Positions 53,871 through 62,639 are shown, numbered from the stretch's first letter. The stretch is DNA of 64,000 nucleotides from Cellulomonas sp. 73-92 (GCF_001898175.1 NZ_MKTH01000013.1:62001-126000); one strand, 5' to 3'. Translations and numbers: made by a program. Notes: generated by a model not told the origin, from the sequence alone.

Positions 53871-53942
53871 TGCGGGGGCAGGGGCGCGCCGCGATGCGGG
53901 GGCAGGGGCGCGCCGCGATGCGGGCGCACGGGCGCGTCAGCG
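53871..53942. repeat. three 24-bp units running into the 3' end of the FeoC-like gene
   Basis: TGCGGGGGCAGGGGCGCGCC... at 53871-53894 and 53895-53918 are identical; the third, diverged unit 53919-53942 contains the stop codon (53937-53939) of the FeoC-like gene. Confidence 0.8.
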
Positions 53943-54263
53943 GGCGAACGGGCAGCCGTAGCAGCCGAGCGGCTTGTCGGGTCCGGTGGGGCACCCGGTG
54001 GCGCACGGCGAGCCCCCCGCGGAGCGCACGACGAGACCGATCCGCTCCGCGTGCTCCAGCGCGAGCAGGACGACCTCGTCGGGCAGGCCGAGCCTGACGG
54101 CGATCCGGTCGGCGGTCAGCCCACGCTCGGTCTCGCGCAGCACGTCGGCGACGACCGCGGCCACGCCCGGCTCGGGCCGGTGCGGGACGGTGCCCGACGA
54201 CCCCGACCGTCCGGCTCGCCCCACCGCGCGCGAGCCGCGGGCCTCGAGGAGCCGGGCGGTCAC
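53937..54263 (-). CDS. FeoC-like winged-helix protein with Cys cluster
   Basis: 108 aa. Winged helix (about 30-80: VVADVLRETERGLTADRIAVRLG) and a C-terminal CATGCPTGPDKPLGCYGCPF with four Cys (quoted here as a motif, about 89-108) able to hold an Fe-S cluster. Its GTG overlaps the feoB stop, so it is the third gene of feoAB-C. FeoC proteins regulate or stabilise FeoB in gamma-proteobacteria; similarity here is by architecture. Confidence 0.78.
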   Translation of the reverse strand: MTARLLEARGSRAVGRAGRSGSSGTVPHRPEPGVAAVVADVLRETERGLTADRIAVRLGLPDEVVLLALEHAERIGLVVRSAGGSPCATGCPTGPDKPLGCYGCPFAR

Positions 54264-56377
54264 AGGAGCCTCCCGACCTGGAACGCGACCACCGACAGGA
54301 CCCAGGCCAGCACGAGCTGGGCGCCGACGGCGCCGACGGTCCAGCGACGGCCGAAGAGGCGGGCCTGCTCCGCCATCGTCGCGAGGCAGGGCGTGTAGGC
54401 GAGCACGAAGACCATGAACGCGAACGCCGCCGCGCCCGCGGCGCCGCCGGACGTCCGGTCGAACGTGGCGCGCAGCTGGGCGCCGAGGTCACCGGGCCGC
54501 GAGGGGTCGGCGGGCTCGGTGACCGCGAACGACTGCGCCATCGAGCCGACGACGACCTCCTTGGCGACGAACCCCGTCATGAGGGCGGACGTCGCGTGCC
54601 AGTCGGCGTAGCCGGCGGGGGCGAACACCGGCGCGATGCCGCCGGCGACCCGGCCGTACACGGAGTCCTGCACGGGCACCTCGGCGACCGCGTGGCCGCT
54701 CGTCACCGGGATCGCCATCAGCACCCACACCACCGCCAGCGTCGCGACGATGATCGACCCCGCCTTGTGGACGAACGACCACACGCGCACCCACGCCGAC
54801 GTGCCGATCGCCCGCAGCCGCGGCCGCTGGTAGGCGGGCAACGCGACGACGAACGGCTCGCGCCGCAGGTCGCGGAACGCCGTGCGCCGCAGCAGCAGGC
54901 CGACGCCGACGACGAGCAGCGCGCTCAGCACGTACATGGCGAACACGGCGGTGCCGGCGTCGTCGGGGAAGAACACCGCGGCGAGCATGAGGTAGACGGT
55001 CAGCCGCGCGGTGCAGCTCGTGAGCGGGATGAGCAGGCCGGTCAGCAGGCGCTGGCGCGAGTGCGGCAGCGTGCGGGTGGCCGCCAGCGCCGGCACGTTG
55101 CACCCGAAGCCGACGACGAGCGGCAGCACCGCCCGCCCGTCCAGGCCGAGCCGGCGCATCGCCCGGTCGGCGACGAACGCGGCCCGGGCGAGGTAGCCCG
55201 AGTCCTCGAGCAGCGCGACGGCGACGAACATGATGGCGATCAGGGGTGCGAACGACAGGACCGTCGCGACCCCGGCCAGCATGCCGTCGACGACGAAGCC
55301 GCCGACCCATGCCGGCGCCCCGGACAGCCAGCCGCGCAGCAGCCCGCCGAACCAGCCGTCGACCGCGGCGGAGACCGCGTTCATCAGGGGTGCCGCCGCC
55401 ACGGTCACCAGCTGGAACAGCGCCCACATGACGGCGAGCAGCACCGGGATGCCTACCCAGGGCCGCAGCAGCACCGAGTCGACGCGGTCGGACCACGTGC
55501 GGCGCACCCGTGTCGTGGCCCGCCGGGCTCCCGCACCGGGGTCGACGGCCGCCAGCACGCCCTGCACCCACGCGAACAGCGCCTCGGCCTCCGCGAGCCG
55601 CGGGTCGACGACCCCCGGGAGCGGCAGGTCGCGGCCGGCCGTCGTCCGCTCGTCGCCCGCCACCCGACTGATGGCACCGGGCCGCCCTTCGTCGGCAGAT
55701 GCCGGTTCGTCGGCCAACCGGCGGCCGGCGGTGGACCGCCCGTCGTCGGCCCCCCGGGCGCCGTCGCCCGGGGCGGTGTCGCCGGGCGCGCCCGTGGCCC
55801 GCCGCGGCCCCCGCACGCGCGCCGCGTCCTCGCCGGCGGCGACGGCGGCGCGCACCGCGTCCGCGAGGTCGGCGATCCCACGGCCGCTGCGCGGGTCGAC
55901 GCCGACCACCGGAACACCGAGCGCCGCGGACAGGGCGACCGCGTCGACGGTGATCCCGCGGCCGGCGGCCACGTCCCGCATCGTCAGGGCGACGACCACG
56001 GGCTTGCCCGCCCGGGCCACCTGCCCCACGAGGTAGAGCGAACGCGCCACCGCCGTGGCGTCGACCATCGCCACGACCAGGTCGACGTCCCCGGCCGCGC
56101 CCCGGCCGGCGACCGCATCGGCGGTGACCTGCTCGTCGGGCGTCCGGGCGAGCAACGAGTAGGCCCCGGGCAGGTCGACGAGCTCGACCTCGGCGGCGCG
56201 CCACGCACCCGTCGCGAGCTCGACCGTCGTGCCGGGGGCGTTGACCACGTGCTGGCGCGCGCCCGTGGCGGCGTTGAACAGGGTCGACTTGCCGACGTTG
56301 GGCGCGCCGACGAGCGCCACGATGGCATGCCTGGTCGCGACGTCGACCGGTCCCGCCGCCGGCTCGTGACAGCTCAT
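54260..56377 (-). CDS. feoB: ferrous iron transporter FeoB
   Basis: G-protein-coupled Fe(II) permease. 705 aa: G domain with G1 GAPNVGKSTLFNA, G2 Thr in PGTTVE and G3 DLPGAYSLL, an Ala/Gly/Arg-rich linker (about 205-270), then about eight membrane helices with the two Gate motifs (GCNVPALAATRT region; FVAKEVVVGSMAQ). Start ATG at 56375-56377, overlapping feoA by four bases. Confidence 0.95.
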   Translation of the reverse strand: MSCHEPAAGPVDVATRHAIVALVGAPNVGKSTLFNAATGARQHVVNAPGTTVELATGAWRAAEVELVDLPGAYSLLARTPDEQVTADAVAGRGAAGDVDLVVAMVDATAVARSLYLVGQVARAGKPVVVALTMRDVAAGRGITVDAVALSAALGVPVVGVDPRSGRGIADLADAVRAAVAAGEDAARVRGPRRATGAPGDTAPGDGARGADDGRSTAGRRLADEPASADEGRPGAISRVAGDERTTAGRDLPLPGVVDPRLAEAEALFAWVQGVLAAVDPGAGARRATTRVRRTWSDRVDSVLLRPWVGIPVLLAVMWALFQLVTVAAAPLMNAVSAAVDGWFGGLLRGWLSGAPAWVGGFVVDGMLAGVATVLSFAPLIAIMFVAVALLEDSGYLARAAFVADRAMRRLGLDGRAVLPLVVGFGCNVPALAATRTLPHSRQRLLTGLLIPLTSCTARLTVYLMLAAVFFPDDAGTAVFAMYVLSALLVVGVGLLLRRTAFRDLRREPFVVALPAYQRPRLRAIGTSAWVRVWSFVHKAGSIIVATLAVVWVLMAIPVTSGHAVAEVPVQDSVYGRVAGGIAPVFAPAGYADWHATSALMTGFVAKEVVVGSMAQSFAVTEPADPSRPGDLGAQLRATFDRTSGGAAGAAAFAFMVFVLAYTPCLATMAEQARLFGRRWTVGAVGAQLVLAWVLSVVAFQVGRLL

Positions 56378-56673
56378 ACCGCGGCCAGCTCGGCGTCGGC
56401 TGCGGCACCGGGATCGGCGGCGGCCGGCAGGGCGTCGCCGGGGCCGGCCGGCTCGACCGGCTCGACCGCGATGAGCGCACAGGTGTGCCAGTCGAGCGCG
56501 AACCGGTCGGCACCGAGCGCGAGCACGCGCCCCTGCCGGCCGGCGTCGTGCGTCACCTCGACCACGGCGCCGGGCCGGATCCCCAGCTCGCGCAGCCGCA
56601 GGCACATGCCCGGCTCGACGTCGAGGCCGAGGATCCGGGCGCAGACGCCCTCGCCGCAGCAGCTGAGGTCCAT
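56374..56673 (-). CDS. feoA: ferrous iron transport protein FeoA
   Basis: 99 aa, SH3-like FeoA domain at about 10-75 (RLRELGIRPGAVVEVTHDAG), with a Cys-rich N-terminus (CCGEGVC) and an Ala/Pro tail longer than usual. Two iron boxes lie directly upstream. TAGCGT seven bases before the ATG suggests a leaderless start; a GGGGG is also present. Confidence 0.9.
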   Translation of the reverse strand: MDLSCCGEGVCARILGLDVEPGMCLRLRELGIRPGAVVEVTHDAGRQGRVLALGADRFALDWHTCALIAVEPVEPAGPGDALPAAADPGAAADAELAAV

Positions 56674-56685
56674 GCCCCCGACGCT

Positions 56686-56734
56686 AAAGGTGAGGCTTGC
56701 CTACCCTCAGCGGACTTAGGTCCCCCTTACCTGC
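56686..56734 (-). promoter_or_regulatory. tandem iron (DtxR/IdeR) boxes of feoAB
   Basis: AAAGGTGAGGCTTGCCTAC (56686-56704) matches the 19-base consensus TTAGGTTAGGCTAACCTAA at 13 positions; TTAGGTCCCCCTTACCTGC (56716-56734) matches at 12. The sites are 30 bases apart. IdeR-Fe(II) repression of the operon is the likely meaning. Confidence 0.72.
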
Positions 56735-56740
56735 GTGGGG

Positions 56741-57178
56741 TCAGGTGAGGGCGGCGTCCAGCGTGATCGTCGTGCCGGTGAGCGCCTTCGAGACCGGGCA
56801 CGTCTCCTTGGCGCTCTGCGCGGCGGCCAGGAACGCCGCCTCGTCGAGCCCGTCGACCTCGCCGCGCACGGTGAGCGCGATGCCCGAGATGGCGAGCCCG
56901 CCGGCCGGGTCGGGGCGCAACGTGACGTCCGCCGTCACCTCGAGCGCGCGCGGGGTCCCTCCGGCCTGGGCGATGAGTGCCGACAGCTGCATCGCGTAGC
57001 ACGACGAGTGCGCGGCGGCGATGAGCTCCTCGGGGCTCGTCACACCGGCGGCGTCGTCGGCGGTCCGGCGCGGGAAGGAGACCGCGAAGCGCCCGGCGCG
57101 CGAGCTGAGCAGGTCCACCTGCCCGCCACCCTCGTTGAGCGATCCGGTCCAGTCGGTGCGTGCACTGCGCGTGGCCAT
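56741..57178 (-). CDS. OsmC-family peroxiredoxin
   Basis: 145 aa. Catalytic Cys pair in AAHSSCYAMQLS and KETCPVSKAL, plus the YAFA-like conserved FAVSFPRRTAD region. Reduces organic peroxides. Start ATG with AGGAGG seven bases upstream. Its stop is six bases from the second iron box. Confidence 0.92.
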   Translation of the reverse strand: MATRSARTDWTGSLNEGGGQVDLLSSRAGRFAVSFPRRTADDAAGVTSPEELIAAAHSSCYAMQLSALIAQAGGTPRALEVTADVTLRPDPAGGLAISGIALTVRGEVDGLDEAAFLAAAQSAKETCPVSKALTGTTITLDAALT

Positions 57179-57210
57179 GTCCGCCTCCTGCGGGAAGGAA
57201 TGCCACCACG

Positions 57211-58239
57211 CTAGAGGGCGCCGGCCCCCTGCGCGCGTTCGAGGTGGGCCGCCACGACGTGCGGCGGCGCCCCGGCCTCGCCGAGCGTGCTGGCGGCACG
57301 GATGTGCAGCGAGCGCCGGGTCCGCTCGTCGAGCCCCGCGTACAGCGCGGTGCGCACGAGGTCGTGGCGGAAGACGAGCCGGTCGCCCCGCGCGGCCACC
57401 ACACCGGCCGCCAGCGCGTGGCGCAGGGTGCGCCAGCAGTCGGTCAGCGGCTGGTTCGTCAGGGCGGCCAGGTCGGGCACGACGAACGAGGGGCCGAGGA
57501 CCGCGGCCTGCGACAGCAGCGCCAGCACGCCCGGGTCGAGGTACCCGATGTGGGTGCGCGCCGCGGCGTCCAGCGCCGTCTGCCAGCCGACGCCCTCGAT
57601 GTCCACCACGCCGTCGTCGTGCTCGCTGAGCGCGGCGGCGTCCAGCGCGGCGCGGATCACGGCCGTGACCAGCCGGGGGTTGCCGCCGGCGGTCGAGACC
57701 ACGCCCCGCAGCAGCGGTCCGACGCGGTGCCCGACGAGCTGCTCGGCGAGCTCGACCGCCGCCGACGGCGCCAGCGGGCGCAGCTCGAGGTTGCGCGCCC
57801 CGGCGCGCACCCAGGCGACGACCATCCGCTGCACGGCCTCGCGGTAGGGCACCGGCCGCTCGGTGAGCACCAGCAGGGTGGCGGGGATCGGTCCGGAGTG
57901 CGCGTACCGGTGCAGGACCTCGAGCGACGCGTCATCGGCCAGGTGGACGTCGTCGAGGACGACCGCACGCGGTCGGTCGGTCGCCGCGTCGAGCAGGCCG
58001 TCGATCGTCGCCGCTGCCGGACCGGGGAAGCGGAGCAGCACGAGGTCGACGCCGAGCATCGCGGCGCCGTGGCCGAGCGCTTCGACGAGCCGCGTCCGGC
58101 CGATGCCCGCCTCGCCCTCGAGGAGGACGACGGCACCCTCCCGCGCGGCGGCGGCGGCGAGCAGCCCGTCGAGGTCGTCGAGCTCGGCACTGCGCCCTAG
58201 GAGGGAGAACGGCTGTCCCGCTTCGACCGGTTCGTCCAC
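57211..58239 (-). CDS. orphan STAND/MalT-type ATPase
   Basis: 342 aa. AAA_16-like ATPase: LLGRSAELDDLDGLLAAA, Walker A GEAGIGRTRLV (the usual Lys is Arg), Walker B AVVLDDVHLAD, RHDLVRTALYAGLD. Resembles the N-terminal half of LuxR-family regulators, but the LuxR HTH is absent; the gene ends at residue 342. GTG start at 58237-58239. Function unknown. Confidence 0.8.
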   Translation of the reverse strand: MDEPVEAGQPFSLLGRSAELDDLDGLLAAAAAREGAVVLLEGEAGIGRTRLVEALGHGAAMLGVDLVLLRFPGPAAATIDGLLDAATDRPRAVVLDDVHLADDASLEVLHRYAHSGPIPATLLVLTERPVPYREAVQRMVVAWVRAGARNLELRPLAPSAAVELAEQLVGHRVGPLLRGVVSTAGGNPRLVTAVIRAALDAAALSEHDDGVVDIEGVGWQTALDAAARTHIGYLDPGVLALLSQAAVLGPSFVVPDLAALTNQPLTDCWRTLRHALAAGVVAARGDRLVFRHDLVRTALYAGLDERTRRSLHIRAASTLGEAGAPPHVVAAHLERAQGAGAL

Positions 58240-58276
58240 AATTGGCGATCGTAGAGGTCAGGCCGCCGAAAGCCGA

Positions 58277-59716
58277 TCAACCGACGTACTCCCAGTGCCA
58301 CGGTTCGTGCTTGTAGCCGCTCGCCAGCGCCCACGCCGGGTTGTGCCAGCCGTAGGTGGGACCGTTCACGGTGAGCCAGCGGTAGGCGGCCGTGCCGTAC
58401 GCGCCCGCGTCCCCGATGTCCACCGCGATGCCCAGGCCGTGGTTCGACGTCCCCGGCGTCGCGCACAGCCAGCCCCGCGTCCGGGTGCACTGCACCTGTG
58501 CGGCGTACGACCGGTACGAGTCGTCGAGCGTCAGGTCGTGGCCGAACGCCCGGGCGAAGGCCGCGTCGAGCTGGTCGATCGCCTGCGTGGCGTCGCAGCG
58601 CAGCAGCGCGGTGGGGGCGAAGTCCGGCGCGCACAGCGCCGACGCGGGGATGCGGCCGTTCGCGTACCCCTGGAGGGACACCTTCCACGCGGCCTTCTGC
58701 GCGGCGGCCTGCGCGGCGGCAGCCTGATCCGCAGCGGCCTTGGCGGCGGCCGCCTGCGCCACCGCGTCGTCGGCCGCGGAGCTGACCTGAGCCACCTCCT
58801 GGGCGAGCGCGAGGACGGCGGCGCGCAGCGCGGCGGCGGTGGGGTCGTCGGCGCTCGTCACGGCGGGGAGCGCGGTCTCGACCGACGCCGCGTCGGTCAC
58901 GACGATCTGCGGGGTCGTCGGGCCGGAACCGTCCGTCCCGCTGCCGGCGCCGGCGGCGGGGGTCGCGTCGCCGGTCGGGGCGGGTGCGGTGCCGGCGCTC
59001 GGAGCGGGGGTGGCGGTCGGAGCGAGGGTGTCGCCGGCGGTCGGAGGGGTGCCGGCTGGGGCGGGCGCCGTCGCGCCACCCGGCGACGCCGTGCCGGCGG
59101 ACGACGAGGTGGCGGGTGCGGCTGCCGGGCCGGTGGACGCCGACGGGCCGCCCGTGGGGACGGCGCCGGACTCGCCGGCCGCGACGCCCGACCGCCCTGC
59201 CCCCGCGGGCGCGTCGGCGGACGGCGTGCTGCCTGTGGTGCCGGACGGCGACCCGGAGGGTGGGGCGTCCGCGGCCCGCTCGCCGGACCGGGACACCCGC
59301 GGCGGGTTCTCCACCTGGGCGACGAGCTGGTTCACCTGCAGCGCGAGGCTGTCGAGCGTCGTCAGCTGCTCGGCCGGGAGGGCCGCCTGGACGGCACGTG
59401 CGCGCACGTCCGCGACCTGCGCCACGGCCTCCGTCGCGACGTCGGCGATGCCGGCGCGCGTCGCGGCACGGTCGGCCCGCACCGCCTGGCTCGGCCCGAC
59501 CTGCCGGGCGAACGCGGCCTGCCACGCGGTGCTCGACGTCGGGTTCGCGGCAGCGGCGTCGCCGAGCGAGGGGTTGACGACGACGAGCACGAGGCCCGCG
59601 ACCATGGCCGAGGCGACACCCATCTGGGCGAGCCCGCTCCACCTCCGGCCTGCCGGCCGGGTGGCGACGTGCTTGCCGCCACCGGACCGACGCCGGGACG
59701 GCAATCTGTCACTCAC
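58277..59716 (-). CDS. VanY-like D-alanyl-D-alanine carboxypeptidase (M15)
   Basis: 479 aa. Signal/anchor (about 22-45), a low-complexity Pro/Ala/Gly/Ser region (about 120-270), coiled-coil-like Ala/Gln stretch (about 295-345), then the M15 zinc domain with SYRSYAAQV, HGLGIAVDIG and EPWHWEY (metal His/Asp/His). Start GTG at 59714-59716; TAACGT lies seven bases upstream. Probably a cell-wall peptidase. Confidence 0.9.
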   Translation of the reverse strand: MSDRLPSRRRSGGGKHVATRPAGRRWSGLAQMGVASAMVAGLVLVVVNPSLGDAAAANPTSSTAWQAAFARQVGPSQAVRADRAATRAGIADVATEAVAQVADVRARAVQAALPAEQLTTLDSLALQVNQLVAQVENPPRVSRSGERAADAPPSGSPSGTTGSTPSADAPAGAGRSGVAAGESGAVPTGGPSASTGPAAAPATSSSAGTASPGGATAPAPAGTPPTAGDTLAPTATPAPSAGTAPAPTGDATPAAGAGSGTDGSGPTTPQIVVTDAASVETALPAVTSADDPTAAALRAAVLALAQEVAQVSSAADDAVAQAAAAKAAADQAAAAQAAAQKAAWKVSLQGYANGRIPASALCAPDFAPTALLRCDATQAIDQLDAAFARAFGHDLTLDDSYRSYAAQVQCTRTRGWLCATPGTSNHGLGIAVDIGDAGAYGTAAYRWLTVNGPTYGWHNPAWALASGYKHEPWHWEYVG

Positions 59717-59843
59717 CCGAAACACGTTAGGCGACTGATACAGGCGTCCAGGACGGGAACCGGGCGAATCGGGCGCACGAGTGGGGAGATCCGGTGAGCG
59801 TCTCGTCACGGCCGCGTGACGCGATCCGGACACCGCGCGGCTG

Positions 59844-59849
59844 TACCCT
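59844..59849 (+). promoter_or_regulatory. -10 of leaderless small HTH gene
   Basis: TACCCT six bases before the GTG at 59856. Confidence 0.5.
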
Positions 59850-59855
59850 CTCGCC

Positions 59856-60281
59856 GTGCCCGACGCCCAGCCCCCCGAACCGACCCGCCACGGGCTCGAC
59901 GACCTGTACGACATCGCACGCCTGGCGGACCGCCTCGGGGTCGAGCACGCGACCATCCGGGTCTGGCTCTCCCGCAAGGTCCCCTGGCTGCCGCCGCCGG
60001 ACGGACGGCTCAACGGCGGGGCCGTGTGGCGGGCCGAGACGCTCGCCGGCCTGGAGGATCGGCGGCAGCCGGGCCGGCCCGGACCGAAGCCGCGCTCGGT
60101 GGTCCCCGTCGCCCCCGCGACCGGTGGGATCCCCGCGTTCCCGCTGACGGGTGGCATCCCCGCCCTCCCCCTGACGGGGGGCATCCCGGCCGTCCGCCCC
60201 CTCACCGACGCGGTCCCCACGGTCACCGACACGCTCCCGGTCGTCCCCACCCCCGCGGCTCCGCCGGAGGGCGGCGACTAG
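59856..60281 (+). CDS. small MerR-like HTH protein with repeat tail
   Basis: 141 aa. HTH at about 15-65 (YDIARLADRLGVEHATIRVWLSR, trimmed core LADRLGVEHATI). C-terminal half contains three copies of a 10-residue unit ending TGGIP (FPLTGGIPAL...). Likely DNA-binding; targets unknown. Confidence 0.72.
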   Translation: MPDAQPPEPTRHGLDDLYDIARLADRLGVEHATIRVWLSRKVPWLPPPDGRLNGGAVWRAETLAGLEDRRQPGRPGPKPRSVVPVAPATGGIPAFPLTGGIPALPLTGGIPAVRPLTDAVPTVTDTLPVVPTPAAPPEGGD

Positions 60282-60284
60282 GCC

Positions 60285-60863
60285 GTGGACGCCGGGCGCG
60301 TCGACGACGTGGCGGCCGCGATGGCCGGCCTCGACCGCGCCCGGTTCCTCACCCCCGAGCAGGCCCCGCACGCGCGCGAGGACCGCGCGCTCCCCCTGTT
60401 CCACGGGCAGACCGGCTCCCAGCCGAGCACCGTCGCCGAGATGCTCCGGCTGCTCGAGGTGCCCGTCGGGGGCACCGTGCTCGACGTCGGCTCCGGCTCC
60501 GGCTGGACCACCGCCCTGCTCGCGTGGCTCGTCGGGCCCGCCGGGCGGGTGCTCGGCCTGGAGCTCGACCCCGACCTGGCCACGTTCGGCGCCGCGAACC
60601 TCGCCGCCTGCGACCTGCCGTGGGCGCGCATCGAGGTCGCCGACCCCCACCTGCTCGGCCGGCCCGTCCCGGGCGGCTGGCCGCGCATCCTCGTGTCGGC
60701 GTCCGCACGTCGGCTGCCGGCAGCGCTCGTCGGACAGCTGGCCGACGACGCCCGCATGGTCCTCCCGGTCGGGCACCGCATGACCCTCGTCGTGCGGCGC
60801 GGCGGGGCGACGGAGGTCTCAACACACGGGGAGTATGTGTTCGTGCCCCTCGTCACACCCTGA
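60285..60863 (+). CDS. PCMT-like SAM-dependent methyltransferase
   Basis: 192 aa. QTGSQPSTVAEML and the SAM motif VLDVGSGSGWTTALLA, followed by LGLELDPDLA, place it in the protein-L-isoaspartate methyltransferase fold. It is shorter than full Pcm and part of motif III is unusual (VSASARRLPA). Substrate uncertain. GTG start, four bases after the HTH gene. Confidence 0.8.
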   Translation: MDAGRVDDVAAAMAGLDRARFLTPEQAPHAREDRALPLFHGQTGSQPSTVAEMLRLLEVPVGGTVLDVGSGSGWTTALLAWLVGPAGRVLGLELDPDLATFGAANLAACDLPWARIEVADPHLLGRPVPGGWPRILVSASARRLPAALVGQLADDARMVLPVGHRMTLVVRRGGATEVSTHGEYVFVPLVTP

Positions 60864-60918
60864 CGTTTCGCCCATTCCGCCCCTCAGCATGGTGGGGCGG
60901 CTCGCCGATGGAGCAGAC

Positions 60919-61443
60919 ATGGCGACCGATCACCTCGACGTGGCGCCGGAGACCTTCTTCGAGACGCTCAGCGCGTCAGCACCGCCGCGACGCCATCCCC
61001 GGACCTGGTGGCTGTTCGCCTCCGCCGGCCTCGTCGTCGTGGGCGCGGCCGTGCTCGTCGGCCACGCCCTGATCCCGGGCCCCGCCCTGCCGGCGGCGAC
61101 CCTGACCGCCTTCTCCACCCCGCAGCAGACGTCCGACGTGCTCGACGACGACGACGTGGCCCGCCTCGTCGTGCAGCCCGCGACGACCCGGCTGCTGGTG
61201 CGGACCGCTGCGGGCGACCACTACGCCGCCCTCTCCGCGTCCGGTGAGCTCTGCCTGCTGCGGGTCCCCGAGGGTGACGTCCCGAGCGAGACCTGCGTCC
61301 CCGACCACGTGGGTGCCGACGTCACGATCGGCACCCAGGGTGCCGGTGGCGGCCAGGTGCGGCTCGTCGCGGCCGGCGCACCGCAGCCTTCGGCGGCGGA
61401 GGGCTGGCGACCCGCCGGTCCGAACGTCTGGACCCGCGGCTGA
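60919..61443 (+). CDS. single-pass membrane protein, hypothetical
   Basis: 174 aa from ATG at 60919 with GGAG upstream. Cytoplasmic N-terminus, one helix (WWLFASAGLVVVGAAVLVG, about 31-50), then an extracellular domain with Cys pair ELCLLRVP...SETCVPD. Not recognised. Confidence 0.75.
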   Translation: MATDHLDVAPETFFETLSASAPPRRHPRTWWLFASAGLVVVGAAVLVGHALIPGPALPAATLTAFSTPQQTSDVLDDDDVARLVVQPATTRLLVRTAAGDHYAALSASGELCLLRVPEGDVPSETCVPDHVGADVTIGTQGAGGGQVRLVAAGAPQPSAAEGWRPAGPNVWTRG

Positions 61444-61452
61444 CGCGACCGA

Positions 61453-62373
61453 TCAGGCGCTGAGCGCGGCGACGAGCCGCGTCACCGCGCCCGCGGCGCC
61501 CCAGCGCCCGACGAAGGACGCGAGCGCGTCCGGGTCGGCCGGCTCGGTCGGGAGCCGGTCGTCGACCACCGGCACGGGCGCCTCCCGCGCCACCCGCACC
61601 ACGGCCGGGGCGACGGCGAGGTAGTCGGCGGCCTCCGTCAGCCTCCTCACCTGGGTCGCCGTCAGCCCGGGGTCGGCCCGGTCGCGGGCCGCGAGCACGC
61701 CGGCCAGGCTCCCGTAGCGCACGACGAGCGCCGCGGCGGTCTTCTCCCCGATGCCCGGGACGCCGGGCAACCCGTCGCTCGGGTCCCCGCGCAGCACGGC
61801 CATGTCGGCGTACTGCGCACCGGTCGCGATGCCGTACCGGCGGGTCAGCTCCGCCTGGTCGACGACCCCGAAGCCCTCCTTGCCGGGGAACAGGACGCGG
61901 ACCCGCGCCTCGTCGTCGACCAGCTGGAACAGGTCCCGGTCCCCGGAGACGACGTCGACGGGCTCGGCGGCCACGGTCGCGCGCGCGACGAGCGTGCCCA
62001 TGACGTCGTCTGCCTCGAAACCGAGCGCACCGAGCCGCGGGATGCCGACCGCCGCCAGCACGTCGGCGACCAGCGGCACCTGCACCGTCAGCGCGGCGGG
62101 GACCTCCTCGACCCACCCCCCGCCCGGCGCCTCGCCCGCCACGCGGTGGGCCTTGTAGGAGGGGATCGCGGCCACCCGGAACGCCGGGCGCCAGTCGTCG
62201 TCCCACGCGGCGACGAGCCGGTCCGGCCGATGCTCGGTGACCAGCCGGGTGATCGTCTCGAGCAGCCCGTGGACGGCGTTGACCGGTGTGCCGTCCGGCC
62301 CACGGACGGTGTCCGGCACGCCGAAGAACGCGCGGAAGTACAGGTAGGAGGTGTCGAGCACCATGAGCGTCAC
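61453..62373 (-). CDS. 5'-3' exonuclease (PolA N-domain family)
   Basis: 306 aa. PIN-like metal site: LVLDTSYLYFRAFFG, DDDWRPAFR, FEADDVMGTLVA and SGDRDLFQL; helix-3-turn-helix LPGVPGIGEKTAAALV. A free-standing homologue of the PolA nuclease domain, for flap removal. GTG start with GGAGGGAG. Follows the short membrane-protein gene convergently. Confidence 0.94.
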   Translation of the reverse strand: MTLMVLDTSYLYFRAFFGVPDTVRGPDGTPVNAVHGLLETITRLVTEHRPDRLVAAWDDDWRPAFRVAAIPSYKAHRVAGEAPGGGWVEEVPAALTVQVPLVADVLAAVGIPRLGALGFEADDVMGTLVARATVAAEPVDVVSGDRDLFQLVDDEARVRVLFPGKEGFGVVDQAELTRRYGIATGAQYADMAVLRGDPSDGLPGVPGIGEKTAAALVVRYGSLAGVLAARDRADPGLTATQVRRLTEAADYLAVAPAVVRVAREAPVPVVDDRLPTEPADPDALASFVGRWGAAGAVTRLVAALSA

Positions 62374-62431
62374 GGTGGGCTCCCTCGGTCCGGGCCGCTG
62401 GTCCGGGCCCAGCCTCGCACGCGGCCCCCGG

Positions 62432-62506
62432 CCGGTCTCGTCGGCCCGGCGGGTCTCGTCGGCCCGGCCGCAGTCGTCCGCCCGGCCGGTCTCGTCCGGC
62501 CCGGCC
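62432..62506. repeat. about four 18-bp tandem units
   Basis: CGGTCTCGTCGGCCCGG-type units repeated in the gap 62374-62639 between the exonuclease gene and the next gene. No gene in the gap. Confidence 0.7.
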
Positions 62507-62639
62507 GAACCGGGGCCCGCGGCACCGCGGGCACGACGGAGGCCGGTCGACGACCCTCCATTCGTCGACCGGCGTCCGCCTGTCCCGACGTCCCCGACCC
62601 GCGGACGTCTGTCCGGGTGTCAGGGACGGACGGGGCAGG

